This document shows, piece after piece, positions 8,151-15,615 of a stretch of DNA of 64,000 bases. Position numbers and translations under genes: made by a program. Numbering within the stretch: position 1 is the first letter of the stretch; the number at the start of each line of letters is the position of its first letter. The notes beneath the pieces were generated by a model. The model made no database searches. It was not told the DNA's origin and was given only the letters and a program-made list of their open reading frames with translations. This DNA is from Streptomyces sp. SCL15-4 (GTDB lineage Bacteria > Actinomycetota > Actinomycetes > Streptomycetales > Streptomycetaceae), in NCBI RefSeq assembly GCF_033366695.1, contig NZ_JAOBTQ010000001.1, forward strand, positions 7,998,001 through 8,062,000, given 5' to 3'.

Positions 8151-9218
8151 TTGAGTACTGAAACACTGGCGGTCGAGTCCGACTTCTTCGCACCGCGCAC
8201 CGCGATCGACAACCTTCTGTTCGAGTTCCTGACGGAAAAGGCACGGACCGCTCCCGTGCCCGGCCAGTCGGCGCTCATCCTCATGCTGCGCGACTTCATC
8301 TCCGGGGGAAAGAGAGTCCGTCCGCTGCTGTGCGTGACCGGATGGATCGCGGCAGGCGGGCGGGGTGACACCACGCAGGCCGTCAGGCTGGCCGCCTCCA
8401 TCGAGCTGGCACACACCTGTGCACTCATCCACGACGACATCATGGACGCGTCCGACAGCCGCCGCGGGCGCCCCACGGTCCACCGGGCGCTGGCCGACCG
8501 GCACCACGTACCGTGGATGGCGCAACAGTACGGCGTCGGCGGAGCGATCCTCCTGGGCGACCTCGCTCTCGTCTGGTCCGACGAGTTGCTCCACACCACG
8601 CCCATGCCCGACGCCCACCGCGTCGGCGTCCTGCGCTGCGTCGACCTGGCACGCAGCGAACTGATCGCCGGCCAGCACCTGGACCTGCTGACCACCGGCA
8701 AGCTCCACGCCAGCGTCGAGACGCTGCTGAGCGTCATCCGCTACAAGACCGCCAAGTACACCATCGAGCGCCCCTTGCAGGTCGGGGCGGCCCTCGCCGG
8801 TGCCGGGCAGGACGTCATGAACGCCTGCAGCGCCTACGGCGTCCCGCTGGGTGAGGCCTTCCAACTCCGGGACGACATCCTCGGCGTGTTCGGGGACCCG
8901 GACCGGACGGGCAAATCCCGCCTGGACGACCTGCGCGAGGGCAAGTCCACCAGCCTCATCGTCCATGCCCTGCGCGCCTGCGGACCCGCCCAGGCCGGCC
9001 GGCTGCACGCGCTGATCGGCGATCCCGACCTCGGGGAGCAGGAAGCCGCGGAGGTCTGCGACATCCTCACCAGCACGGGAGCCCGGAGCGCGGTCGAGCG
9101 AATGATCGAGGAAAGATACCGGCAGGCCCTGGACTCCCTGGCCCTGGCCCCCTTTCCGGACGACGCCGTCCGCACCCTGAAGGACGTCGCGGAGGCGGTC
9201 GTGCACCGCACGGCGTGA
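8151..9218 (+). CDS. Polyprenyl (GGPP-type) diphosphate synthase
   Basis: 355 aa from a TTG start behind GAAAGG. The trans-prenyltransferase motifs are present: GGKRVRPLL, the first Asp-rich motif ALIHDDIMD, RRGRPTVH, GDLAL, KTAKYT and the second Asp-rich motif LRDDILGVFGD. It condenses isopentenyl units onto an allylic diphosphate. The residues 4 and 5 before the first motif are small (A and C), which in this family usually allows C20 or longer products; that is an inference. It starts 30 bp after the cyclase and likely makes its substrate or that of the UbiA-like enzyme. Confidence 0.88.
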   Translation: MSTETLAVESDFFAPRTAIDNLLFEFLTEKARTAPVPGQSALILMLRDFISGGKRVRPLLCVTGWIAAGGRGDTTQAVRLAASIELAHTCALIHDDIMDASDSRRGRPTVHRALADRHHVPWMAQQYGVGGAILLGDLALVWSDELLHTTPMPDAHRVGVLRCVDLARSELIAGQHLDLLTTGKLHASVETLLSVIRYKTAKYTIERPLQVGAALAGAGQDVMNACSAYGVPLGEAFQLRDDILGVFGDPDRTGKSRLDDLREGKSTSLIVHALRACGPAQAGRLHALIGDPDLGEQEAAEVCDILTSTGARSAVERMIEERYRQALDSLALAPFPDDAVRTLKDVAEAVVHRTA

Positions 9219-9299
9219 GGCCCGGCCCAGCCGCCGACCGACACCAGGAGACACCCCGGCCGTACCCCGGCCCGGCCGATAACGGAGTACGGACCCACA

Positions 9300-10193
9300 G
9301 TGATGACCACGACCGCGCCCGCGGTGGTTCTCCAGAGCGCCTGGCGCGAGATTCGCCTGAGCTGGCTGTTCATCAGCGCCGACCGCTGGACCACCATCTT
9401 CCCCGCCACCTGCTTCGTCATGGCGGCCATCGTCCACGCCCGGCTGTCCCCGTCCGCAGCCGTGACCACCCTGGTCGGCGGCGCCCTGTACTTCTGGCTG
9501 TTCGTCTACGAACACACTCTGGCCAACCAGCTCGTCGGCGTCGAAGAGGACCGCGTCAACAAGCCCTTCCGGCCCCTGGTCACCGGCCAGAGCAGTATCC
9601 GGGGCGCACGGCTGCGCCTGAACGCCGTCCGGGTCCTCTTTCCCGTGTACGGATACTGCCTGGGCGTCCTGGAATGGGCCCTGATGTGGCAGATCCTCTC
9701 CCTGCTGCAGCACGAGTACGGCTGGGGCCGGCACTGGCTGGGCAGGAACCTCTACGCCGGAATCGGAGTCGTCGCCCAGCTGGCCGCCGCCTGGGAGATG
9801 GTCACCGTCATGACGCCGGACGCCTGGCGCTGGATCGTGACCCTCACGGTCACCGTGACCCTCCTCATGTCCGTCCAGGACCTCCGCGACATCACCGGCG
9901 ACCGCGCGGTGCACCGCTCCACCATGCCGCTGGTCTTCGGCGAAAGACCCACCCGGATCTTCCTGTGCACCGGTTTCGCCGTCGGGCCCCTGGCCATCCA
10001 CCACTTCCTCATGGAGCCCGCCGGGCCGCACTGGTGGATCACCGCCACGGACGTACTGCTGTGCGGTCTGAGCCTGGTGCTCTCCGTCCGGGTGATGCTG
10101 TTGCGGGGACGGGAACAGGACCAGCGCAGCTACCGCCTGGTCGAACAGTGGTACACCCTCGCCCTCGCCGCCTCCGTCTACACACTTCGCTGA
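9300..10193 (+). CDS. UbiA-superfamily membrane enzyme with atypical first Asp motif
   Basis: 297 aa, about eight hydrophobic segments. The second motif DLRDITGD (D194, D197, D201) matches UbiA prenyltransferases. The usual first motif NDxxDxxxD is replaced by NQLVGVEEDRVNKPFRPL (residues 76-93). To my memory this NQ...ED..NKP.RP form is typical of fungal-type UbiA members and UbiA-type terpene cyclases rather than quinone prenyltransferases. The enzyme probably uses a prenyl diphosphate, either attaching it to an acceptor or cyclising it. GTG 9300 or ATG 9303 may be the start. Confidence 0.75.
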   Translation: MMTTTAPAVVLQSAWREIRLSWLFISADRWTTIFPATCFVMAAIVHARLSPSAAVTTLVGGALYFWLFVYEHTLANQLVGVEEDRVNKPFRPLVTGQSSIRGARLRLNAVRVLFPVYGYCLGVLEWALMWQILSLLQHEYGWGRHWLGRNLYAGIGVVAQLAAAWEMVTVMTPDAWRWIVTLTVTVTLLMSVQDLRDITGDRAVHRSTMPLVFGERPTRIFLCTGFAVGPLAIHHFLMEPAGPHWWITATDVLLCGLSLVLSVRVMLLRGREQDQRSYRLVEQWYTLALAASVYTLR

Positions 10194-10207
10194 GGGAAGG
10201 GCCCGAC

Positions 10208-10852
10208 GTGACCGCAGAGGCCGCGCAGCAGGTGCAACAACAGTCACGGCTGCGGATCAGCAGCGTATGGAAGGCGTACGGCCGCAGACAGGTCCTGCGC
10301 GGTGCCGACCTCGACGTGCCCGCCGGAGCGCTGATCGGCGTCGTCGGCGAGAACGGCGCGGGCAAGAGCACCCTGCTCCGGATCGCCATGGGGCACCTGG
10401 CACCCGACCGGGGCACCGTGGAACGCACCGGCACGGCGGGATATTGCCCGCAACACGCCGTGCTGAACGACTCGTTCACCGTCACGCAGCACCTTCGCCT
10501 CTTCCAGGCCGCCTACCGGCTGCCGGCTCTCACGCGCGCCCACGAGCTGATGGACCTCCTGGCGTTCGCCGACTGCGGCCGGCAGCGCGCCGGGGACCTC
10601 AGCGGAGGCACGCGGCAGAAGCTGAACCTCCTGCTCACCCTCATGCACGATCCACAACTCCTGGTGCTCGACGAGCCCTATCAGGGTTTCGACTGGGACA
10701 CGCATCAAAGGTTCTGGTCGCTCGCCGCTCACCTGCGCGACCAAGGCAGGTCGATCGTCGTGGTCTCGCATCTGCTGCACGATCTGCACCACTTCGACGC
10801 GGTCGGCCACCTGCGCGACGGCCGCCTCGACATGGAGAGGCCCACCCGATGA
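10208..10852 (+). CDS. ABC transporter ATP-binding protein
   Basis: 214 aa from GTG 10208. Walker A is GENGAGKST, the signature is LSGGTRQKLNLL, Walker B is LLVLDEPYQGFD and the switch His is in VSHLLHD. It is the single ATPase domain of an ABC-2-type exporter. The stop overlaps the permease start (ATGA), so the pair is co-translated, and it closes the terpenoid operon. The likely job is export of the product or self-protection. Confidence 0.9.
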   Translation: MTAEAAQQVQQQSRLRISSVWKAYGRRQVLRGADLDVPAGALIGVVGENGAGKSTLLRIAMGHLAPDRGTVERTGTAGYCPQHAVLNDSFTVTQHLRLFQAAYRLPALTRAHELMDLLAFADCGRQRAGDLSGGTRQKLNLLLTLMHDPQLLVLDEPYQGFDWDTHQRFWSLAAHLRDQGRSIVVVSHLLHDLHHFDAVGHLRDGRLDMERPTR

Positions 10853-11646
10853 CGTTCCGCCCTTCGGCGTACACCGAAATGCTGCGCTGCACCCTCCTCG
10901 GCCACCTGCGCAGCCGCATGGCGGTGCTCCTGGCGGTCGCGTTCATCCCCGCCTGGATCATGGTGGCACGTCTGTGCGCGTCGGACCGGCCCCTGAGGTT
11001 CTCCCTGCAATCCGTGCACGCCGATGTCCACGCGCCGGCGAATCACGTCAGCCAAGTGGTGAACGCCCTCGCCGCCGTCACCTTGGTCACGGGATTCTCG
11101 ATGTTCATGGAGACCTTCAAAGCCGGGGAGATGGACCGCCGGCTGGTCCTGGCCGGCTATCCGAAAGTCCAGATGCTGCTGGCCAAGGTCACCGCCGTCG
11201 CCGTCGTCACCACGCTCATCGCCGTGTACACCACGGTCCTGCTCCGCGGCTCGCTGCCGGTGAACCAGCTGGGCCCGCTGGCCCTCGCCGTTCTCGGCGC
11301 CGGTCTCGCCTACGGCGGGATCGGCCTCCTGCTCGGCTCGTTGGTACGCGGCGAGCTGGAGGGCTTCTTCCTCGTCATCATGCTCAGCCTGGTCGACACC
11401 GGCCTGCAGAACCCCGTCCTCAACGTCGCCGATCTGACCGGCCTGAGCGTGCTTCCTCTCTACGGCGCGTGCCAGTCCGCGCTGGCCGCGGCGTTCACGT
11501 CCTTCTCCTCCTGGCCGTACGGGCTGCTCTCGTTCGCCTGGTCCGCCTCGACCAGCGCCCTGGCCCTGCTCGCCTTCCATCTGCGCACCCGCTCCCACTG
11601 CCGGATCGCCGCGGACACGGTTGCCTCAGCACCGCAGCCGGGGTGA
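10849..11646 (+). CDS. ABC-2 type permease
   Basis: 265 aa with about six hydrophobic segments (MAVLLAVAFIPAWIMVARL, VVNALAAVTLVTGFSMFMET, LLAKVTAVAVVTTLIAVYT, LGPLALAVLGAGLAYGGIGL). The topology fits ABC-2 exporters. It partners with the ATPase immediately upstream through a 4-bp overlap. The substrate is presumably the terpenoid made by the three preceding enzymes. Confidence 0.82.
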   Translation: MTFRPSAYTEMLRCTLLGHLRSRMAVLLAVAFIPAWIMVARLCASDRPLRFSLQSVHADVHAPANHVSQVVNALAAVTLVTGFSMFMETFKAGEMDRRLVLAGYPKVQMLLAKVTAVAVVTTLIAVYTTVLLRGSLPVNQLGPLALAVLGAGLAYGGIGLLLGSLVRGELEGFFLVIMLSLVDTGLQNPVLNVADLTGLSVLPLYGACQSALAAAFTSFSSWPYGLLSFAWSASTSALALLAFHLRTRSHCRIAADTVASAPQPG

Positions 11647-11778
11647 AAGGGCGAGGCACGGCCCTGCCCGGCGGTGCGGCGAACGCGGCGGAACCCGGGC
11701 CCTCCACCCGGTCCTCGCCCGCGCGCCGCGCCTCCTCGGTGTGACGGCACCGGTCGTGGCACGCGCCGGGCGGACGCA

Positions 11779-11817
11779 GCGAAGACCCCCTTGCCGAGGT
11801 GGCATGGGGGTCTTCGC
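11779..11817. terminator. Bidirectional terminator hairpin
   Basis: A perfect 12-bp stem, GCGAAGACCCCC at 11779-11790 paired with GGGGGTCTTCGC at 11806-11817, with a 15-nt loop. It lies between the end of the ABC permease on the plus strand and the end of a secreted-protein gene on the minus strand, so it can serve both. There is no T-run, as is usual in Streptomyces. Confidence 0.8.
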
Positions 11818-11827
11818 CGGGCGGGGA

Positions 11828-12298
11828 TCAGACGCGGTGGGCCGTCAGGGTGACGGTGAACGTCTCGAGGAGGTTGCCCTGGGTGTCGTAGCGGCCCGAG
11901 GTGCCGGTCGACGACCAGGTGCTGCCGTTGATGGTGCCGGTCTGGTCGGCCTTGATGTAGGACACGACGGCGCCGGTGGAGTCGTAGATCGGGTGCTCCA
12001 AGTGGAAGGTGAACGTGGAGCCGCTCTGCTTCCAGGTGCCGGTGGCGAGGTAGGCGTTGTCCTCCGGGATCATCTTCAGCGTGCCGTTGCCGTAGAAGAA
12101 GAAGTGCGGCTGGACCGGGTTGGGGCCGGCGGTGCCGGAGCCCTGCCACTCGCCGGCCAGGCTGGCGTAGGTCACGTCGGCGGCGACCGGGGCGTCGGCG
12201 GCGGTGGAGGCGGCGGACGCGGTGGCGGCGCCCAGGCCCGTCAGGGCGAGTACGGCGGTGGCGGCGACGACGCCGGCGCGGGTGGCGATGCTGCGCAT
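11828..12298 (-). CDS. Secreted protein of unknown function
   Basis: 156 aa. A clear Sec signal peptide (MRSIATRAGVVAATAVLALT...ATASA-A) is followed by a ~120-residue domain rich in Thr/Ser/Gly beta strands, with repeated pattern ...GTWKQSGSTFTFHLEHPIYDS... and ...GTINGSTWSSTGTSGRYDT. The pattern suggests a small beta-barrel (lipocalin- or allene-oxide-cyclase-like), but I do not recognise the family. It is monocistronic and shares a terminator with the terpenoid operon. Confidence 0.75.
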   Translation of the reverse strand: MRSIATRAGVVAATAVLALTGLGAATASAASTAADAPVAADVTYASLAGEWQGSGTAGPNPVQPHFFFYGNGTLKMIPEDNAYLATGTWKQSGSTFTFHLEHPIYDSTGAVVSYIKADQTGTINGSTWSSTGTSGRYDTQGNLLETFTVTLTAHRV

Positions 12299-12436
12299 GG
12301 AGTTTCCTTTTCCCGATGAGGTGTCGATGGTGAAGTGAGGCTCAGGTGGTGCGTCGAGGTGGTGCGGAAAGAGTCTGTGCCGCTCTCCTAGAGCGGCGAT
12401 CGAGAGCCGCTAGCAAGGAGGCCGTCCGACTTGTTG

Positions 12437-12940
12437 TCAGGGAGCCAGCTCCCGGAAGGAGCCGCCGAAGTAGAGCATCGGATGCCCCTCGCCCTCCCCG
12501 GTGTGGGTGACCTCCGCGACGAGGATCATGTGGTCGCCCGCGGTGTGCCGCTGCCGGACCCGGCAGGCGAGCGTGGCCAGTGCGCCGCGCACCGCCGGTG
12601 TGCCGTTGGGCAGCGTCTCGAAGGCGCCGTCCGTGAACTTGTCGGCGCCGCGGGTGGCGAACCGCCGCGCGACGCCCGTCTGGTCGTGGGCGAGGATGCT
12701 GATCCCGCAGTCGGCGGCCCGGGTGAACGTGTCGTACGACGTGGCGGTCTCGGCGAGACAGACGAGCACGAGCGGCGGCCGCAGCGACACCGAGCAGAAC
12801 GAGCTGGCGGTGAAGCCGTGCGGCTCCCCGAGCGCGTCGCGCGCGGTGACCACCACCACTCCGCTGGCGAACCGGGCCAGCGCCGCCCGGAAGCTGTCGG
12901 CGTCGACGCCCCGCACCGTATCGGTGATGCCACCGGTCAT
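12437..12940 (-). CDS. Flavin reductase (ActVB-like)
   Basis: 167 aa; ATG 12940 overlaps the upstream gene's stop (ATGA). It has the flavin reductase FMN-binding fold pattern: FRAALARFASGVVVVTA, GFTASSFCSVSLRPPLVLVCL, then a C-terminal GDHMILVAEVTH. This family reduces FMN/FAD with NAD(P)H and passes it to a monooxygenase; ActVB is the actinorhodin example. It is the third gene of an operon with a luciferase-type monooxygenase, its probable acceptor. Confidence 0.85.
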   Translation of the reverse strand: MTGGITDTVRGVDADSFRAALARFASGVVVVTARDALGEPHGFTASSFCSVSLRPPLVLVCLAETATSYDTFTRAADCGISILAHDQTGVARRFATRGADKFTDGAFETLPNGTPAVRGALATLACRVRQRHTAGDHMILVAEVTHTGEGEGHPMLYFGGSFRELAP

Positions 12941-13896
12941 GGATCGGCCCTCCCGGTGCCCTCGCCGGCCCGCAGCGCGGCGAGCACGGCCCCTTGGCGC
13001 GCGTCCCGGGCGGCGGCCAGCCGCCGGTAGGCGTCGGCGCCCTGCCCGTACGCCCGCTCGGTCTGCGCGGCGAGCGTGTGCACGGTGTCGTCGGTGAGCC
13101 CGGGCGTGCCCAGGTGCTCCCACTCCGCGGCCATCCGGTCCCCGACGGCGCCCAGCATCCGCCGCAGGCCTCCGGGACCGCCGCCGAGATGGAACGCCTG
13201 GAACGGACCGACCGCCGCCCAGCGCAGGCCGAGCGAGCCGGTCACCACGGCGTCCACCTCCTCCGCCGTGAGGTATCCCTCGGCGACTAGGTGCACGGCC
13301 TCCCGGAACAGGGCCGACTGCAGCCGGTTCGCGGGGGTGCCGGCCATGGGGCGGCGCAGCGCGACCGGCACCTTGCCCAGGGACCGGTAGAACGCGGCCG
13401 CGCGCTCGACGGCGTCGGGCCGGGTGCGGGTGCCCGGGACCAGTTCCACCAGCGGCATCAGATGCGCGGGGTTGAACGGGTGGCCGACCAGCAGGCCCGA
13501 AGGGTCGTCCATGGTGGCGCCCAGCGCGTCCGCGGACAGGGACGAGGACGAGGACAGCAGCAGCGCGTGGCCCGGCGCAGCCCGCTCGGCCTCGGCGAAC
13601 AGCTCCTGCTTCAGGGAGAGTTGCTCGCGGATGTTCTCCTGCACCAGATCGGTGCCGGCGACCGCCTTGGCCACGTCCGGCTCGATCGTGAGCCGGTCCA
13701 GCAGCCGGGCCGGGTCGGCGGGCGGCGAGGGCAGCGAGGGTGCGAACAGTTCCACCGCCTCGAGCGCCGCCCGTTCGGCGTCGGTCCTGCGGGTGCTGAG
13801 CCGTACGTCGAGGCCGTGGGCGAGGAAAAGCGTGGTCCAGGCCAGGCCGATGGTGCCCGCGCCGACCACGGTGACGGTGCGTACGGGCCCGGTCAT
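12937..13896 (-). CDS. 3-hydroxyacyl-CoA dehydrogenase-like ketoreductase (ActVI-ORF1-like)
   Basis: 319 aa. The N-terminal Rossmann motif is VVGAGTIGLAW; SSSSSLSADAL, VGHPFNPAHLMPLVELVPG and GTPANRLQSALFREAV follow the hydroxyacyl-CoA dehydrogenase order. In benzoisochromanequinone clusters a member of this family (ActVI-ORF1) sets the C-3 stereocentre by reducing a keto group before pyran ring closure. The presence of ActVI-2-like, ActVB-like, ActIII-like and ActIV-like genes nearby supports that job rather than fatty-acid oxidation. It is ATGA-coupled on both sides. Confidence 0.78.
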   Translation of the reverse strand: MTGPVRTVTVVGAGTIGLAWTTLFLAHGLDVRLSTRRTDAERAALEAVELFAPSLPSPPADPARLLDRLTIEPDVAKAVAGTDLVQENIREQLSLKQELFAEAERAAPGHALLLSSSSSLSADALGATMDDPSGLLVGHPFNPAHLMPLVELVPGTRTRPDAVERAAAFYRSLGKVPVALRRPMAGTPANRLQSALFREAVHLVAEGYLTAEEVDAVVTGSLGLRWAAVGPFQAFHLGGGPGGLRRMLGAVGDRMAAEWEHLGTPGLTDDTVHTLAAQTERAYGQGADAYRRLAAARDARQGAVLAALRAGEGTGRADP

Positions 13897-14960
13897 CGCG
13901 CCGGCGTGGCGAAGTGCGGTGCCACCTGCCGTGCGAACAGCTCCATCGAGCGGTTGGCGACCTCCACGGGCAGCAGCCCGGAGTGGATGGTCAGGCTGAG
14001 GGTGACGTCCGGACCGAACCAGCCCTGGATGCGCTCCACTTGGGCGCGGACCTCGGCCGGCGACCCGGCCAGCAGCTTGTCCGCCTCCAGCTTCTTGTCG
14101 AAGTCGTAGCTGCGGGTGGCCTCGAGGATCCTGTCGTAGCCCGGGTAGGCGCTGCTGGAGACGCGCCCCCACGCGGAGACGGCCTCGGACATCCGCTGGT
14201 TGTACTCCTCGTCGTCCTTGCGGGCCAGGCGGCGTGCCTCGTCGCCGTCCTCGGCGACATAGGTGGGGTAGCTGAACTGCACGCGGCCCGGTCCCTCGTG
14301 GCCCGCCGCGGCGCGCGCCGCCCGGTAGGCGCCGAGCATCTCCTGGGCCTTCTCGACGGACGAGGTCGCGGGTACGAGCAGCAGGTGGTGTCCGGCGCGT
14401 CCCGCGGACTCGCAGGACTCGAGGCTCATGGCGGTGGCGACATGGGTCGGCGGGTGCGGCCGCTGCACCGGGCGAGGCTGCAGGGTCACCGGGCCGAACT
14501 TGTGGAAGCGGCCTTCCCAGACCACGTCCTCCTCGGTCCACAGGCGGCGGATCGCCTCCACGTTCTCCTCGAACAGGGCGCGGCTGTCGTCGATGGAGAC
14601 GCCGAAGGCCGCGAACTCGTCGGGCAGGAAGGCCCGGCCGAAGCCCACCTCCAGCCGGCCGTGCGAGAGGTTGTCCAGCATGGCGAGCTTGCCCGCGAGC
14701 TTGACGGGGTGGGTGAACGCGGGCAGCACGGTGCCGGTGATCAGCCGGATGCGGCGGGTGCGGGCGGCCGCGGCGGCCAGGAAGGTGACCGGGTCGGGGC
14801 TGTAGCCGCCGTACCGGAAGAAGTAGTGCTCGACGATCTTCACGTGCTGGAAGCCCAGCGCGTCGGCGTGCTCGGCGACGGACAGCGCCTCGTCGTAGTA
14901 GGTCGCGCCGTCCTTGTCGGCGGGACCCACGGTCGGGAAGAAGGTCACTCCGAATTCCAC
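13893..14960 (-). CDS. LLM-class flavin-dependent monooxygenase
   Basis: 355 aa from GTG 14960. The luciferase-like barrel pattern is clear: VEFGVTFFPT, HVKIVEHYFF, LITGTVLPAFTHPVKLAGKLAMLDNLS-GRLEVGFGRAFLPDEF, then GPVTLQPRPVQRPHPPTHVA. Such enzymes use reduced flavin supplied by a separate reductase, here encoded two genes downstream. In the polyketide setting it may hydroxylate or oxidise the aromatic core in place of the ActVA-ORF5-type oxygenase, which I do not find in the window. The start faces a palindromic operator shared with a MarR gene. Confidence 0.83.
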   Translation of the reverse strand: MEFGVTFFPTVGPADKDGATYYDEALSVAEHADALGFQHVKIVEHYFFRYGGYSPDPVTFLAAAAARTRRIRLITGTVLPAFTHPVKLAGKLAMLDNLSHGRLEVGFGRAFLPDEFAAFGVSIDDSRALFEENVEAIRRLWTEEDVVWEGRFHKFGPVTLQPRPVQRPHPPTHVATAMSLESCESAGRAGHHLLLVPATSSVEKAQEMLGAYRAARAAAGHEGPGRVQFSYPTYVAEDGDEARRLARKDDEEYNQRMSEAVSAWGRVSSSAYPGYDRILEATRSYDFDKKLEADKLLAGSPAEVRAQVERIQGWFGPDVTLSLTIHSGLLPVEVANRSMELFARQVAPHFATPAR

Positions 14961-15082
14961 TGTGCACCTCGCGGGCTGATGTCGGCTGCAGTACGGCGAC
15001 GCTCGCAAGCCGGGCTCGCAGTCGGCTGGAGGCCGGATCGAGGGAGAACGTACTTGCCAGAGACCGGGCCGCCGGGTAATAG

Positions 15083-15100
15083 TTGGTTTGACACAACCAA
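15083..15100. promoter_or_regulatory. Palindromic operator between LLM operon and marR
   Basis: A perfect inverted repeat TTGGTT-TGACAC-AACCAA lies 13 bp before the MarR gene and ~120 bp before the divergent monooxygenase operon. Its size and place fit a MarR-family dimer site giving autoregulation and control of both directions. Binding is inferred. Confidence 0.6.
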
Positions 15101-15112
15101 TCGAGCGGGATC

Positions 15113-15610
15113 GTGGTGTCGGACATGGGACGCACGTCAGCCAATCCACCTCAGGGACCGGACGAACAGCGCGAAGCATCCGGTGAGGTGGCGTCGGCTC
15201 TCGCCGTGGTGGGGAACTGGATGTTCTCCACGGCGGCGCGGCGCCGCATCATGGCGGCCTCGGGTCTCGAACTGTCGCTCGGGGACTACACGTTGCTGGC
15301 CCAGATCTCCCAGCACGCACCCGTGCGGCTGTCGGTCCTGGCGGACCTCATGGAGGTCGACAAGTCCACGCTCACCCCGCCCGCCAAGCGGCTGGAGGCC
15401 CGCGGGTTCATCGTCCGCGAGCCCGACCCGGCGGACGCCCGCGCCCAGCTGGTCAGTGTCAGCAGGTCCGGCAAGCTCGCCGTCCGCAAGCTCTGGCAGG
15501 CGCGGGCCGCCATCGTGGCGGAGCTGATGGAGGACTGGAGCACCGCCGACATCAAGAGCCTGGCCACCCAGCTGGCCGCATTCGCCGAAGCGATCGAGAA
15601 GAAGGGGTAG
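15113..15610 (+). CDS. MarR family transcriptional regulator
   Basis: 165 aa from GTG 15113 (ATG 15125 is the alternative). The winged helix reads LSLGDYTLLAQISQHAPVRLSVLADLMEVDKSTLTPPAKRLEARGFIVREPDPADARAQLVSVS, with the DxR wing. MarR proteins bind palindromes and release them on binding phenolic ligands. It stands divergent to the monooxygenase operon and 5 bp before an MFS exporter. It therefore likely links export and late tailoring to the presence of the aromatic product. Confidence 0.87.
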   Translation: MVSDMGRTSANPPQGPDEQREASGEVASALAVVGNWMFSTAARRRIMAASGLELSLGDYTLLAQISQHAPVRLSVLADLMEVDKSTLTPPAKRLEARGFIVREPDPADARAQLVSVSRSGKLAVRKLWQARAAIVAELMEDWSTADIKSLATQLAAFAEAIEKKG

Positions 15611-15615
15611 GGGCC

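Noticed and set aside
6072..10247. A ~1390-codon open frame on the minus strand through the terpenoid genes
   Set aside because: It is antisense to three clearly conserved enzymes, has low-complexity Gly/Arg/Val-rich content and no family motifs. Long antisense frames are normal at this G+C.
6099..11646. Calling the locus a hopanoid cluster because of the SHC-like gene
   Set aside because: No squalene synthase or Hpn genes are present, and key SHC cavity residues are changed.
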